Source of the DNA: Actinomycetospora lemnae
GTDB taxonomy: Bacteria; Actinomycetota; Actinomycetes; Mycobacteriales; Pseudonocardiaceae
Assembly (NCBI RefSeq): GCF_028737315.1
Contig: NZ_JAQZAO010000011.1
Coordinates: 1-64,000, forward strand
DNA: 64,000 nt
Reading direction: 5' to 3'
Below the pieces are notes generated by a model. That model saw only the letters and a list, made by a program, of their open reading frames with translations. It ran no database searches and was not told the DNA's origin. A program made the translations under genes and the position numbers. Positions 39,357-47,214 of this stretch are shown here, piece by piece. Numbering within the stretch: position 1 is the first letter of the stretch; the number at the start of each line of letters is the position of its first letter.

Positions 39357-39394
39357 CACGGCCCCGCCCCCGATGAACCGGGAGCGGGGCCGTG
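39357..39394 (-). terminator. Terminator of the ctaC/ctaF genes
   Basis: CACGGCCCCGC (39357-39367) pairs with GCGGGGCCGTG (39384-39394); it lies 21 bp past the ctaF stop. Confidence 0.75.
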
Positions 39395-39414
39395 GAAAGG
39401 CCGTAGAGAGGCGT

Positions 39415-39813
39415 CTAGTGCGCCTCGGGACCCGCGTGGTACTCGAACACGAGGCCGCAGATCGCGATCAGCAGCCCGATGCCGGCGAGGACGATCAGCC
39501 ACCACTGCCACAGGGCGACGCCGAGGCCGGTGAGGGCGGTGCCGCCCGCGACGGCGAGGGGCCAGTAGCTCCCGGGGCTGAAGAAGCCCACGTCGCCGGC
39601 GCCGTCGGACACCTCGGCCTCGGGGTTGTCCTCGGGGCGCTCCTCGAGGCGGCGGGCCACGAAACGGAAGTACGTCCCGACGATGAGGGTCAGGCCGCCG
39701 GTCAGCGTCAGGGCGACGATGCCGACCACCTCGCCCGAGAGCAGGCCGTACACGATGGCGCAGACGAAGCAGAAGACCGTGAGGATCTCGAAGATGCGGG
39801 ATTCGACTCTCAT
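39415..39813 (-). CDS. ctaF: Cytochrome c oxidase subunit IV (actinobacterial)
   Basis: 132 residues, four predicted helices. MRVESRIFEILTVFCFVCAIVYGL and YFRFVARRLEERPEDNP are typical of the actinobacterial-only subunit IV (Rv2199c), which packs against subunits I and III of the aa3 oxidase. C-terminus GLVFEYHAGPEAH matches the family. ATG start 40 bp after the ctaC stop, so it is probably cotranscribed with ctaC. Confidence 0.93.
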   Translation of the reverse strand: MRVESRIFEILTVFCFVCAIVYGLLSGEVVGIVALTLTGGLTLIVGTYFRFVARRLEERPEDNPEAEVSDGAGDVGFFSPGSYWPLAVAGGTALTGLGVALWQWWLIVLAGIGLLIAICGLVFEYHAGPEAH

Positions 39814-39853
39814 CGGGTCCTCGCTGACGTCGGGGCGGTGCGGGCGAGCAGGG

Positions 39854-40798
39854 TCATCGGATGCCGAGCTGGGCCGTCGGGTCCGGGTTGATCACACGGG
39901 TGGTGATCGACTCGGGGTTGCAGAGCTCGCCGCAGTTCATGGCGGCGAGGGCCTCGTTGGTGGTGAAGCCCTGGCCCGTCTGCGGGTTGATCTGCGTGCG
40001 CAGCTGGAGGAACTGGTCGAACTGCGCCGGCGGCAGCGCGCGCACCTCGAAGTTCATCATCGAGTGGTACGCCCCGCAGAACTCGGCGCAGCGGCCGACG
40101 AACGCGCCGGGCCGTTCGATGCGGTCGATCACCCACGTGTTCTTCTGGTTGTTCGCCGCGGGGTCGGGGATCACGTCCCGCTTGAACAGGAACTCCGGCA
40201 CCCAGAAGGAGTGGATGACGTCCTTCGACTCCTGGGTGAACTGGATCGGCCGGTCGACCGGCAGCACGAGGATCGGCACCGACTGCGTCGTGCCCACCAC
40301 GGAGGCGGGCAGGCCGTTCGGTCCCGGCGTCTGGGGGTAGGTGAACTCCCAGTTCCACTGGAACCCGGTGATGTCGACCTGCAGCTCGTTGCCCTGCGGG
40401 TTCCGGTCGACGACGTTCTGCACGACGACCGTGAAGTAGAAGAGCACCGCGACGATGATCAGCGGGATCACCGTGAGCACGAGCTCGAGCGGCAGGTTGT
40501 ACTGGAACTGGCGCGGCAGGTCCGACGCGCCGGCGCGGCGGCGGTGGAACGCCACGGTCCAGGCCGTCGCACCCCACACCAGGACGCCGACGATGAGCGC
40601 GGCCACCGCGGCCCAGGTCCAGAGGGTGCGCATCTGGGTGGCCTCGGGCGTCACGCCCACCGGCCACCCGAAGCGGAGGACCTCGTCGACCGAGCAGCCG
40701 GAGGTGGTCACGGCCACGGCGACGGCCGCCACGGCCAGGCCCACGGCCCGGCGCGCACGACCGGTGCGGCTGCGGACCGGCGTCCCATCTCGGCGCAC
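39854..40798 (-). CDS. ctaC: Cytochrome c oxidase subunit II
   Basis: 314 residues. Signal sequence with lipobox-like TSGC (Cys about 35), two membrane helices (about 59-80 and 100-125), then an outer cupredoxin domain with the CuA site in GRCAEFCGAYHSMMNF (about 232-247). The aromatic patch FQWNWEFTYP passes electrons. A C-terminal extension with CGELCNPES adds two Cys. It accepts electrons from the QcrC haems in the supercomplex. GTG start, GAGGAGGAAGG about 9 nt upstream. Matches Rv2200c. Confidence 0.95.
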   Translation of the reverse strand: MRRDGTPVRSRTGRARRAVGLAVAAVAVAVTTSGCSVDEVLRFGWPVGVTPEATQMRTLWTWAAVAALIVGVLVWGATAWTVAFHRRRAGASDLPRQFQYNLPLELVLTVIPLIIVAVLFYFTVVVQNVVDRNPQGNELQVDITGFQWNWEFTYPQTPGPNGLPASVVGTTQSVPILVLPVDRPIQFTQESKDVIHSFWVPEFLFKRDVIPDPAANNQKNTWVIDRIERPGAFVGRCAEFCGAYHSMMNFEVRALPPAQFDQFLQLRTQINPQTGQGFTTNEALAAMNCGELCNPESITTRVINPDPTAQLGIR

Positions 40799-40928
40799 TG
40801 CTGGCTGCCTTCCTCCTCGGGCGGTGCTCGCCGGTGTCCGCCCAGGTCATCCGACCCCGCGGGGACGTGGCGAGCGGCCCGGCGGACCCGGGCCCCGACG
40901 TCGCAGCGGAGACTATCCGAGCAAGCCA

Positions 40929-41021
40929 CTACGCGCTGTCGGAGGGGCGCGGCGGGTCGTCCGGGAGCAGCAGGCGGCCCTGCTCCGGGGCGTCCCCGGA
41001 GTGATCCCGCCCGGTCGTCAT
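40929..41021 (-). CDS. Candidate 30-residue small protein upstream of ctaC
   Basis: An ATG-started frame reading MTTGRDHSGDAPEQGRLLLP and ending PRPSDSA. G or C stands at the third position in 29 of 30 codons, with about 25 of 30 at the first and 17 of 30 at the second, the pattern of true genes here. No strong ribosome site is visible and no family is recognised. It may be a leader peptide in the ctaC 5' region or chance coding-like composition. Confidence 0.3.
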   Translation of the reverse strand: MTTGRDHSGDAPEQGRLLLPDDPPRPSDSA

Positions 41022-41064
41022 ACTGGGCTCGCCCGTCCCCGGAACCGGAGGTGTCAGCGGACGC

Positions 41065-42972
41065 GTGTGCGGCCTGATGGGATTGATCACGTCCGACGGT
41101 GCGGGCGCGGCCCGTGCCGGCGCGGTGCAGGAGAGCCTGACCTGCATGCGCCACCGCGGCCCGGACGAGTCCGGTGAGTGGCACGACGACGACGTGGTGC
41201 TCGGGTTCAACCGGCTCTCGATCATCGACGTCGAGGGCTCGCACCAGCCGCTGACGTACGCGAGCGACCGCTACCGCATCGTCTTCAACGGCGAGATCTA
41301 CAACTACCTCGAGCTGCGCGAGCAGCTCGCGCGCGACCACGGCGTGCAGTTCGTGACCGAGGGCGACACCGAGGCGATCGTCGCCGCCTACGCCGTCTGG
41401 GGCGCCGACGCGGTGCGCCGGCTGCGCGGCATGTTCGCGTTCCTCATCTGGGACACCCAGGAGAAGGTGCTCTTCGGCGCGCGCGACCCGTTCGGCATCA
41501 AGCCGCTCTTCGTCGCCGCGGGCCCGCACGGCGTCGCGTTCGCCAGCGAGAAGAAGAGCCTGCTCCAGCTCGCGAAGGCCCTCGAGGAGCCGACCACCGC
41601 GCCCGACCCCACGGCGCTCCAGCACTACCTGCAGCTGCAGTACGTGCCCGAGCCGCTGACGCTGCACCGCGCGATCCGCCGCGTCGAGTCCGGGACCAGC
41701 TTCACCGTCTCCCCCGGCGAGACGGTGTTCGCCGAGCGGTACTTCGAGCCGCAGTTCGACGCCAAGCCCGTCGACGACGAGACGCGCCTGCACGCCGAGA
41801 TCGCCGAGGTGCTGCGCGACTCGGTGGCCAAGCACATGCGCGCCGACGTCACCGTGGGCTCGTTCCTGTCCGGCGGCATCGACTCGACGGTCATCGCGGC
41901 GCTCGCCCGCGAGCACAACCCCGACCTCATGACCTTCACCAGCGAGTTCGCCCGCGAGGGCTACTCCGAGGCCGACGTGGCCCGGGAGTCGGCCGAGGCG
42001 ATCGGGGTGCGGCACATCGTCCGCACCGTCAGCGCGCAGGAGATGATGGACGCGCTGCCGCTCATCGTCTGGTACCTGGACGACCCGGTGGCCGACCCGG
42101 CCCTCGTGCCGCTGTGGTTCGTGGCCCGCGAGGCGCGCAAGCACGTCAAGGTCGTGCTCTCCGGCGAGGGCGCCGACGAGCTCTTCGGCGGCTACACGAT
42201 CTACAAGGAGCCGCTGTCCCTCGCGCCGTTCGAGAAGCTGCCCGGCGCCGTCCGCAAGCTGGCCGGGGCCCTGTCGACGCGCCTGCCCGACGGCATGCGC
42301 GGCAAGGACCTGCTGCGCCGCGGCGCGCTCCCCCTCGAGGAGCGCTACTACGGCAACGCGCGGATCTTCCGCAACGACCAGCTCGCCGCGGTGCTGCGGG
42401 GCCACGACCCCGAGCTGTCGTACACCGACGTCACCGCGCCGATCTACGCCGACTCGGGCAGCTGGGACCCGGTGGCGCGCATGCAGCACGTCGACCTGTT
42501 CACGTGGCTGCGCGGCGACATCCTCGTCAAGGCCGACAAGATGACGATGGCGAACTCGCTCGAGCTGCGCGTGCCGTTCCTCGACCGCGAGGTGTTCGAG
42601 GTCGCGTCGCACCTGCCCACGGAGCAGAAGGTCGCGCACGGCACGACGAAGTACGCGCTGCGCCGGGCCATCGACGGCATCGTGCCGCCGCACGTGCTCA
42701 ACCGGCGCAAGCTCGGCTTCCCCGTGCCGATCCGCTACTGGCTCGCCCACGACATGCTCGACTGGGCGCGGCAGATCGTCCGGGAGTCCCAGACCGACGC
42801 CATCCTCGACAAGGCGGCGGTCCTGCGGCTCATCGACGAGCACCGCGTCGGCCCCGTCGACCACTCGCGGCGCATCTGGACACTGCTCGTGTTCATGCTC
42901 TGGCACGGCATCTTCGTCGAGGAGCGCGTCCGTCCGGAGATCCCCGAGCCCGACTACCCGGTGTATGCGTGA
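41065..42972 (+). CDS. asnB: Asparagine synthetase (glutamine-hydrolysing)
   Basis: 635 residues. The N-terminal glutaminase begins with the nucleophile MCGLMGLI (Cys2), with MRHRGPDESG, FNGEIYNYLELR and SEKKSLL following. The ATP-pyrophosphatase domain has SFLSGGIDSTVIAA (about 265-278) and LSGEGADELFGGY. It makes asparagine from aspartate and glutamine nitrogen. Initiator Met must be removed to free Cys2. GTG start. Position matches Rv2201, whose homologue is also used in peptidoglycan or cell-wall amidation in some actinobacteria (family knowledge); that role is not shown here. Confidence 0.95.
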   Translation: MCGLMGLITSDGAGAARAGAVQESLTCMRHRGPDESGEWHDDDVVLGFNRLSIIDVEGSHQPLTYASDRYRIVFNGEIYNYLELREQLARDHGVQFVTEGDTEAIVAAYAVWGADAVRRLRGMFAFLIWDTQEKVLFGARDPFGIKPLFVAAGPHGVAFASEKKSLLQLAKALEEPTTAPDPTALQHYLQLQYVPEPLTLHRAIRRVESGTSFTVSPGETVFAERYFEPQFDAKPVDDETRLHAEIAEVLRDSVAKHMRADVTVGSFLSGGIDSTVIAALAREHNPDLMTFTSEFAREGYSEADVARESAEAIGVRHIVRTVSAQEMMDALPLIVWYLDDPVADPALVPLWFVAREARKHVKVVLSGEGADELFGGYTIYKEPLSLAPFEKLPGAVRKLAGALSTRLPDGMRGKDLLRRGALPLEERYYGNARIFRNDQLAAVLRGHDPELSYTDVTAPIYADSGSWDPVARMQHVDLFTWLRGDILVKADKMTMANSLELRVPFLDREVFEVASHLPTEQKVAHGTTKYALRRAIDGIVPPHVLNRRKLGFPVPIRYWLAHDMLDWARQIVRESQTDAILDKAAVLRLIDEHRVGPVDHSRRIWTLLVFMLWHGIFVEERVRPEIPEPDYPVYA

Positions 42973-43018
42973 ACGTGCGCCACGCAACGGTCCGGTCCCG
43001 GTGACGCCCCGTTTCACC

Positions 43019-43024
43019 TAGTCT
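43019..43024 (+). promoter_or_regulatory. Putative -10 box of the PfkB kinase gene
   Basis: TAGTCT about 44 nt upstream of the ATG, with GAGAGG as ribosome site. No clear -35. Confidence 0.35.
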
Positions 43025-43067
43025 CGACCGCTGGTCCGAAGGACGTAGCGCGATTCGAGAGGTATCC

Positions 43068-44054
43068 ATGGACGTACTGGGGATCGGCAACGCCATCGTC
43101 GACGTGCTGTTCCGCACGGACGACGACACCATCCGCGCGCACGAGCTGCCCAAGGGCGGCATGACGCTCATCGACGAGGCCCAGGCGGAGAAGCTCTACA
43201 CCGAGGCCGGCGACACGACGGAGCGCTCGGGCGGCAGCGTCGCCAACGCGATCGCCATCGCCGCGGCCCTCGGCGCCGACGCCGGCTACGTCGGCAAGGT
43301 CTCCGACGACCGGCTGGGCACCTCGTTCACCGAGTCGATCCGCTCGCACGGCGTGCACTTCACGACGCCGGCGCTCTCGGGCAGCCCCGCCACGGCGCGG
43401 TGCCTGGTGATGGTGACGCCCGACGGCGAGCGCACGATGTCGACGTTCCTGGGCGCCTGCACGGCGCTCGGCCCCGACGACATCGACCAGGACGACGTGG
43501 CGGGCTCGAAGGTCAGCCTCGTCGAGGGCTACCTCGCCGACACCGAGCACGCCCGCGCGACCATCGGCAAGATCGTCGACGCGGCGGCGAAGAGCGAGGC
43601 CCGCGTGGGCATGACGCTCTCCGACGCCGGGTGCGTCGAGCGCCACCGCGAGTACTTCCGCGAGCTGGCCCGCGAGAACGTCGAGATCATCATCGCCGAC
43701 GAGGACGAGGTCGCGGCCCTGGTCGGCGACGACCCCGTCACCTCGCTCCTGCGCGGCCAGGGCGGCAACTGCGAGGTCGTCGTCGTCACCCACGGGCCCA
43801 AGGGCTCGACGGTGTACGACGCGGACGGCACTGTCGAGGAGGTCGGGGTCCGCGACGCCGACGAGCTCGTCGACACCACCGGCGCCGGCGACGCCTACGC
43901 GGGCGGCTTCCTCTACGGCTGGACCCGCGGGCTCGACCACGCGACGTCCGGGCGCATCGGCGCCGTGGCCGCGTCGCACGTCGTGGCGCAGCTCGGCGCG
44001 CAGCCGCCGGAGGACCTGCGCGCGAAGGTCGCGGCCGAGGTGCCCGGCATGTAG
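43068..44054 (+). CDS. PfkB-family adenosine/sugar kinase
   Basis: 328 residues. YD-less N-terminus MDVLGIGNAIVDVLF, SGGSVANAIAIAAALG, LVMVTPDGERTMSTFLGA and the anion-hole DTTGAGDAYAGGFLYG (about 268-283, catalytic Asp) identify a ribokinase-fold enzyme. It looks like the adenosine kinases annotated in alphaproteobacteria rather than mycobacterial AdoK (Rv2202c), although it occupies the same locus on the other strand. Adenosine salvage is therefore likely but unproven. ATG start; terminator follows. Confidence 0.88.
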   Translation: MDVLGIGNAIVDVLFRTDDDTIRAHELPKGGMTLIDEAQAEKLYTEAGDTTERSGGSVANAIAIAAALGADAGYVGKVSDDRLGTSFTESIRSHGVHFTTPALSGSPATARCLVMVTPDGERTMSTFLGACTALGPDDIDQDDVAGSKVSLVEGYLADTEHARATIGKIVDAAAKSEARVGMTLSDAGCVERHREYFRELARENVEIIIADEDEVAALVGDDPVTSLLRGQGGNCEVVVVTHGPKGSTVYDADGTVEEVGVRDADELVDTTGAGDAYAGGFLYGWTRGLDHATSGRIGAVAASHVVAQLGAQPPEDLRAKVAAEVPGM

Positions 44055-44087
44055 GTGCGCTCCGTGCTCACGAGCCGCAGGCACACG

Positions 44088-44119
44088 AAGGGCCCCGGAC
44101 CAGCAGGTCCGGGGCCCTT
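44088..44119. terminator. Bidirectional terminator between pfkB-type gene and erpA
   Basis: A perfect 14-bp stem (AAGGGCCCCGGACC, 44088-44101, with 44106-44119) closes a 4-nt loop between two convergent stops, and CCCTTT follows on the plus strand. Confidence 0.85.
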
Positions 44120-44132
44120 TCCGCGTGTCAGC

Positions 44133-44513
44133 TCAGTTGAAGCTGTCGCCGCAGGCGCACGAGCCGCCCGCGTTCGGGTTGTCGATCGTGAAGCCCTGCT
44201 TCTCGATGGTGTCGACGAAGTCGATGACCGCGCCCTGCAGGTACGGCGCGCTCATGCGGTCGACCGCGACGGTGAGGCCGTTGAAGTCGCGCTCGAGGTC
44301 GCCGTCGAGGCTGCGGTCGTCGAAGAACAGCTGGTAGCGCAGACCCGCACAGCCACCGGGCTGCACGGCGATGCGCAGGGACATGTCGGCGCGGCCCTCC
44401 TGGTCGAGGAGGGCCTTCGCCTTGCCGGCCGCGGACTCGGTCAGCTCGACACCGTGCGGCTTCGCGGACGGAGCCTCAACGTCGGTCGGCGCGGCAGGGT
44501 TCTCGACGGTCAT
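44133..44513 (-). CDS. erpA: A-type iron-sulfur carrier (ErpA/HesB family)
   Basis: 126 residues. GVELTESAAGKAKALLDQEG opens the fold; the three cluster-ligand Cys lie in PGGCAGLRY and GGSCACGDSF. It delivers Fe-S clusters to apo-proteins. LipA is a known client of this family, and lipB lies further right. ATG 44513 follows AAGGGAGAA. Position matches Rv2204c. The N-terminal 20 residues are variable. Confidence 0.92.
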   Translation of the reverse strand: MTVENPAAPTDVEAPSAKPHGVELTESAAGKAKALLDQEGRADMSLRIAVQPGGCAGLRYQLFFDDRSLDGDLERDFNGLTVAVDRMSAPYLQGAVIDFVDTIEKQGFTIDNPNAGGSCACGDSFN

Positions 44514-44732
44514 GGTTCTCCCTTGAGCTCCCGGGACGCTGTGCACTCACTCGGCACAACTGGTCGCGGTGCCGTGTATTCCCGTGGGACCGGTGTACCC
44601 GCTCCCGCGGTGTCTTTCCATGCTCGCACACCGCGGCCGGTGCCTCACGCGTGCGCGATCTCACGGGTCGAGCTCCCATCGGCGTCCTCCCCGGAGCTGC
44701 GTCTGCCGATCACCGCCGCCGGCGGGTCGCTC

Positions 44733-45905
44733 TCACGCCGGTCGGGCGCCCCACCGTCGGGCGACGCCCTCGGCGAGGTCGGCCAGGCGCGCCCCGGGCT
44801 CGGCGAGCGCCGCCTCCACCGACCCGGCGTCGGCCGCCACCGAGTACGTGCCCTCGAGCCCGGCCTCGAGGGCCTCGCCGGAGGACATGTCGACCTGCCC
44901 GGCCAGCGCGATGCACGGCACCCCGTGCTCCCGGGCGCGCGCGGCCACCACCGAGACGAGCTTGCCGTGCAGCGACTGCCCGTCGAGGCGCCCCTCGCCG
45001 GTGACCACCAGGTCCGCCCGGTCCAGCGCCGCGTCCAGCCCGGCGACGTCACGGACGAGCTCGCCGCCGGGGACCCGCCGCGCCCCGAGGGCCAGCAGCG
45101 CCGCCCCGAGGCCGCCCGCCGCCCCGGCGCCGTGCTGGCCGGCGAGGTCCGGGCGTCCGCAGGCCTCCCCCAGCACGGCGCCCCACGTCGTCAGCGCGGC
45201 GTCGAGGGCGGCGACGGTGTCCGCGTCGGCACCTTTCTGGGGCCCGAACACCGCGGCGGCGCCCTCCGGGCCGGTGAGGACGTGGTCGACGTCGGCGGCG
45301 ACGACGAGGTCGACGCCCGCGAGGCGCTCGCGCACCGGGCCCAGGCCGTCGAGTGCGGCGACCGTCGCCAGCGCGCCTCCGCCGTCGGCCAGCGCGGTGC
45401 CCGCACCGTCACGCGGCACGGCCCCGAGCGCGGCCAGCATCCCGGCGCCACCGTCGGTGCACGCCGAGCCGCCGAGCCCGACCACCAGGCCCCTCGGGCC
45501 GGTCGCGATCGCCGCGGCGACCAGCTCGCCCACCCCGCGGCTCGTCGCGGCCGCCGCCGTCGCGGGCGTGCGCTCGCCCACCAGGTGCAGCCCGCACGCC
45601 GAGGCCGACTCGACGTACGCGGTGGTGGTGGTCGAGCTCCGCTCCGCTCCGTCTCCCGGCTCGTCCAGCTCCAGCCAGGTCGCGGTCGTCCGCCCCCCGA
45701 GCGGGCCGGTGACCTCGAGGTCGTGTCGGGTGCCGCCGCGCGCGGTGTGCAGGACCTCCACGAAGCCGGTCCCGCCGTCGGCGAGCGGGAGCAGCACCGT
45801 GGTGTCGCCGGGGACCGCGCGCGCCCAGCCCTCCGCCATCGCCGTCGCGGCCTCGGCCGCGGTGAGGCTGCCACCGAAGGAGTCGGGAGCGAACAGGACG
45901 CGCAT
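44733..45905 (-). CDS. glxK: Glycerate kinase (type 1)
   Basis: 390 residues of the GlxK/GarK family making 2- or 3-phosphoglycerate from glycerate. MRVLFAPDSFGGSLTAAEAA is the characteristic opening, LPLADGGTGFVEVL and VVGLGGSACTDGGAGMLAALG the glycine-rich sites, and VTGEGRLDGQSLHGKLVS the C-terminal signature. Position matches Rv2205c. ATG start; divergent from the DUF3043 gene with 45 bp between starts, so the two promoters overlap. Confidence 0.93.
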   Translation of the reverse strand: MRVLFAPDSFGGSLTAAEAATAMAEGWARAVPGDTTVLLPLADGGTGFVEVLHTARGGTRHDLEVTGPLGGRTTATWLELDEPGDGAERSSTTTTAYVESASACGLHLVGERTPATAAAATSRGVGELVAAAIATGPRGLVVGLGGSACTDGGAGMLAALGAVPRDGAGTALADGGGALATVAALDGLGPVRERLAGVDLVVAADVDHVLTGPEGAAAVFGPQKGADADTVAALDAALTTWGAVLGEACGRPDLAGQHGAGAAGGLGAALLALGARRVPGGELVRDVAGLDAALDRADLVVTGEGRLDGQSLHGKLVSVVAARAREHGVPCIALAGQVDMSSGEALEAGLEGTYSVAADAGSVEAALAEPGARLADLAEGVARRWGARPA

Positions 45906-45937
45906 GGCGAGCACGGTAGGGGGTGTTGCGGGTGTCC

Positions 45938-45943
45938 TATCCT
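45938..45943 (+). promoter_or_regulatory. -10 box of a leaderless DUF3043 transcript
   Basis: TATCCT ends 7 nt before the GTG at 45951, which places transcription start at the GTG itself. No ribosome site is present, as expected of a leaderless mRNA. Confidence 0.5.
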
Positions 45944-45950
45944 GGTCGGC

Positions 45951-46625
45951 GTGAAGTTCCTGCGCCGCGGTTCCGCCACCCCCGAGCCCGTCGACGGCAC
46001 GTCGGACGAGGCGGAGGAGCGCGAGGCCGTGGTGGTCGGCGAGCGCAACCGGTCGCAGACGGTCGGCAAGGGCCGTCCGACTCCGTCGCGCCGCGACGCC
46101 GAGGGCCGGCGCCGCGGGCCGGTGGCGCCGGCGCCGAAGACGCAGCGCGAGGCCATCAAGCGCGCGCGGGCGCTGCGTGGCACCAAGGAGGACCGCCGCA
46201 AGTCCTCGACCGACCGCAAGCAGGCCGCCGCGGAGCGTCGCAAGCGGATGATGGCCGGCGACGACGCCGTGCTCCTCCCCCGCGATCGGGGGCCCGCCCG
46301 CGCCTACGCGCGCGACCTCGTCGACGCCCGCCGCAACCTCATGGGCCTGTTCATGCCGCTGGCGGTGGTCATCTTCGTGACGGTGATCGTCCCGGTGCCC
46401 GCGGTGCAGACGGCCGGCAGCCTGATCTGCCTCGTCATGCTGGTGATGATGGCGCTCGAGGGCGTCCTGCTCGGGCGGTACGTGGTGACGAAGGTGCGGG
46501 CGAGGTTCCCGAAGGAGCAGATCGGCGGCCTGTCCTACGGCTGGTACGCGTTCACCCGCGCCACCCAGCTGCGGCGCCTGCGGATGCCCGGCCCGCGCGT
46601 CGCGCGCGGCACCGTGATCGACTGA
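45951..46625 (+). CDS. DUF3043 membrane protein
   Basis: 224 residues. A highly charged N-terminal half with many Lys/Arg (KRARALRGTKEDRRKSSTDR) precedes RDLVDARRNLMGLFMPLAVV, the family's hallmark, and two membrane helices (about 125-143 and 147-167), then a basic tail. Function unknown; corresponds to Rv2206. GTG start, apparently leaderless. cobU begins at or right after its stop, so the two are probably cotranscribed. Confidence 0.88.
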   Translation: MKFLRRGSATPEPVDGTSDEAEEREAVVVGERNRSQTVGKGRPTPSRRDAEGRRRGPVAPAPKTQREAIKRARALRGTKEDRRKSSTDRKQAAAERRKRMMAGDDAVLLPRDRGPARAYARDLVDARRNLMGLFMPLAVVIFVTVIVPVPAVQTAGSLICLVMLVMMALEGVLLGRYVVTKVRARFPKEQIGGLSYGWYAFTRATQLRRLRMPGPRVARGTVID

Positions 46626-47158
46626 GGCGCGCGATCCCCCGCACCCTCGTCCTCGGCGGCACGCGCTCGGGCAAGTCCGCGTACGCCGAGGCCCTGCTCG
46701 ACGCCGACGCGCCCGCGCTCTACGTGGCGACGGCCCGCGGCGTCGACCCGGAGACCGACCCGGAGTGGGCCGATCGCGTCGCCACCCACCGCGCGCGGCG
46801 TCCCGCGACCTGGCGCACGCTCGAGGCCGCCGACCTCCCCGCGGTGCTCGCCGGCGCGCCCGCCGAGCCGGTGCTCGTCGACGACCTCGCCACCTGGGTG
46901 ACCGGCCTGCTCGACGACGCCGGGTGGGCACGCGACGCCCCGTCCGTGGCGGCGGCGCGGCGCGACCTCGTGGCCGCGGTGGCGGGGTACGGCGGGACGC
47001 TCGTGCTCGTGTCCGCCGAGGTGGGGCTGGGCGTCGTGCCGTCGACGAGCGCGGGGCGGCGGTTCCGCGACGAGCTCGGCGCGCTCAACCAGGAGCTCGC
47101 GGCCGTGTGCGACGAGGTGTGGCTGCTCGTGGCCGGGCTGCCCCTGCGCCTGCGGTGA
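46622..47158 (+). CDS. cobU: Adenosylcobinamide kinase / guanylyltransferase
   Basis: About 178 residues. The Walker A GGTRSGKSAYAE follows right after RTLVLGG; VATARGVDPETDPEWADRV, HRARRPATWRTLE (guanylylated His) and VDDLATWVTGLL complete the active site. It phosphorylates adenosylcobinamide and makes adenosylcobinamide-GDP. No ATG, GTG or TTG lies between the P-loop strand and the upstream gene in this frame; CTG 46622, overlapping the DUF3043 TGA, is my best guess for the start. cobT follows. Confidence 0.88.
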   Translation: MRRAIPRTLVLGGTRSGKSAYAEALLDADAPALYVATARGVDPETDPEWADRVATHRARRPATWRTLEAADLPAVLAGAPAEPVLVDDLATWVTGLLDDAGWARDAPSVAAARRDLVAAVAGYGGTLVLVSAEVGLGVVPSTSAGRRFRDELGALNQELAAVCDEVWLLVAGLPLRLR

Positions 47159-47214
47159 GCTCCACCGGATACCGTCACCGCGACCCCGTCGAGCCCGTCT
47201 CTGGAGGACAGCGC

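Larger units (their letters stand above)
38562..39414. other. Long intergenic region between qcrB and ctaF
   Basis: 853 bp between convergent stops. It holds a qcrB terminator (38578), a short palindrome (CTGGCGTT-C-AACGCCAG, 38732-38748), four tandem GC-rich units (38864-38937), two copies of the dispersed palindrome (39284-39331) and a ctaF terminator (39357). Open frames here begin inside repeats, lack ribosome sites and have mixed codon use, so no gene is called. M. tuberculosis has Rv2197c and mmpS3 at this place; both appear absent. Confidence 0.7.
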
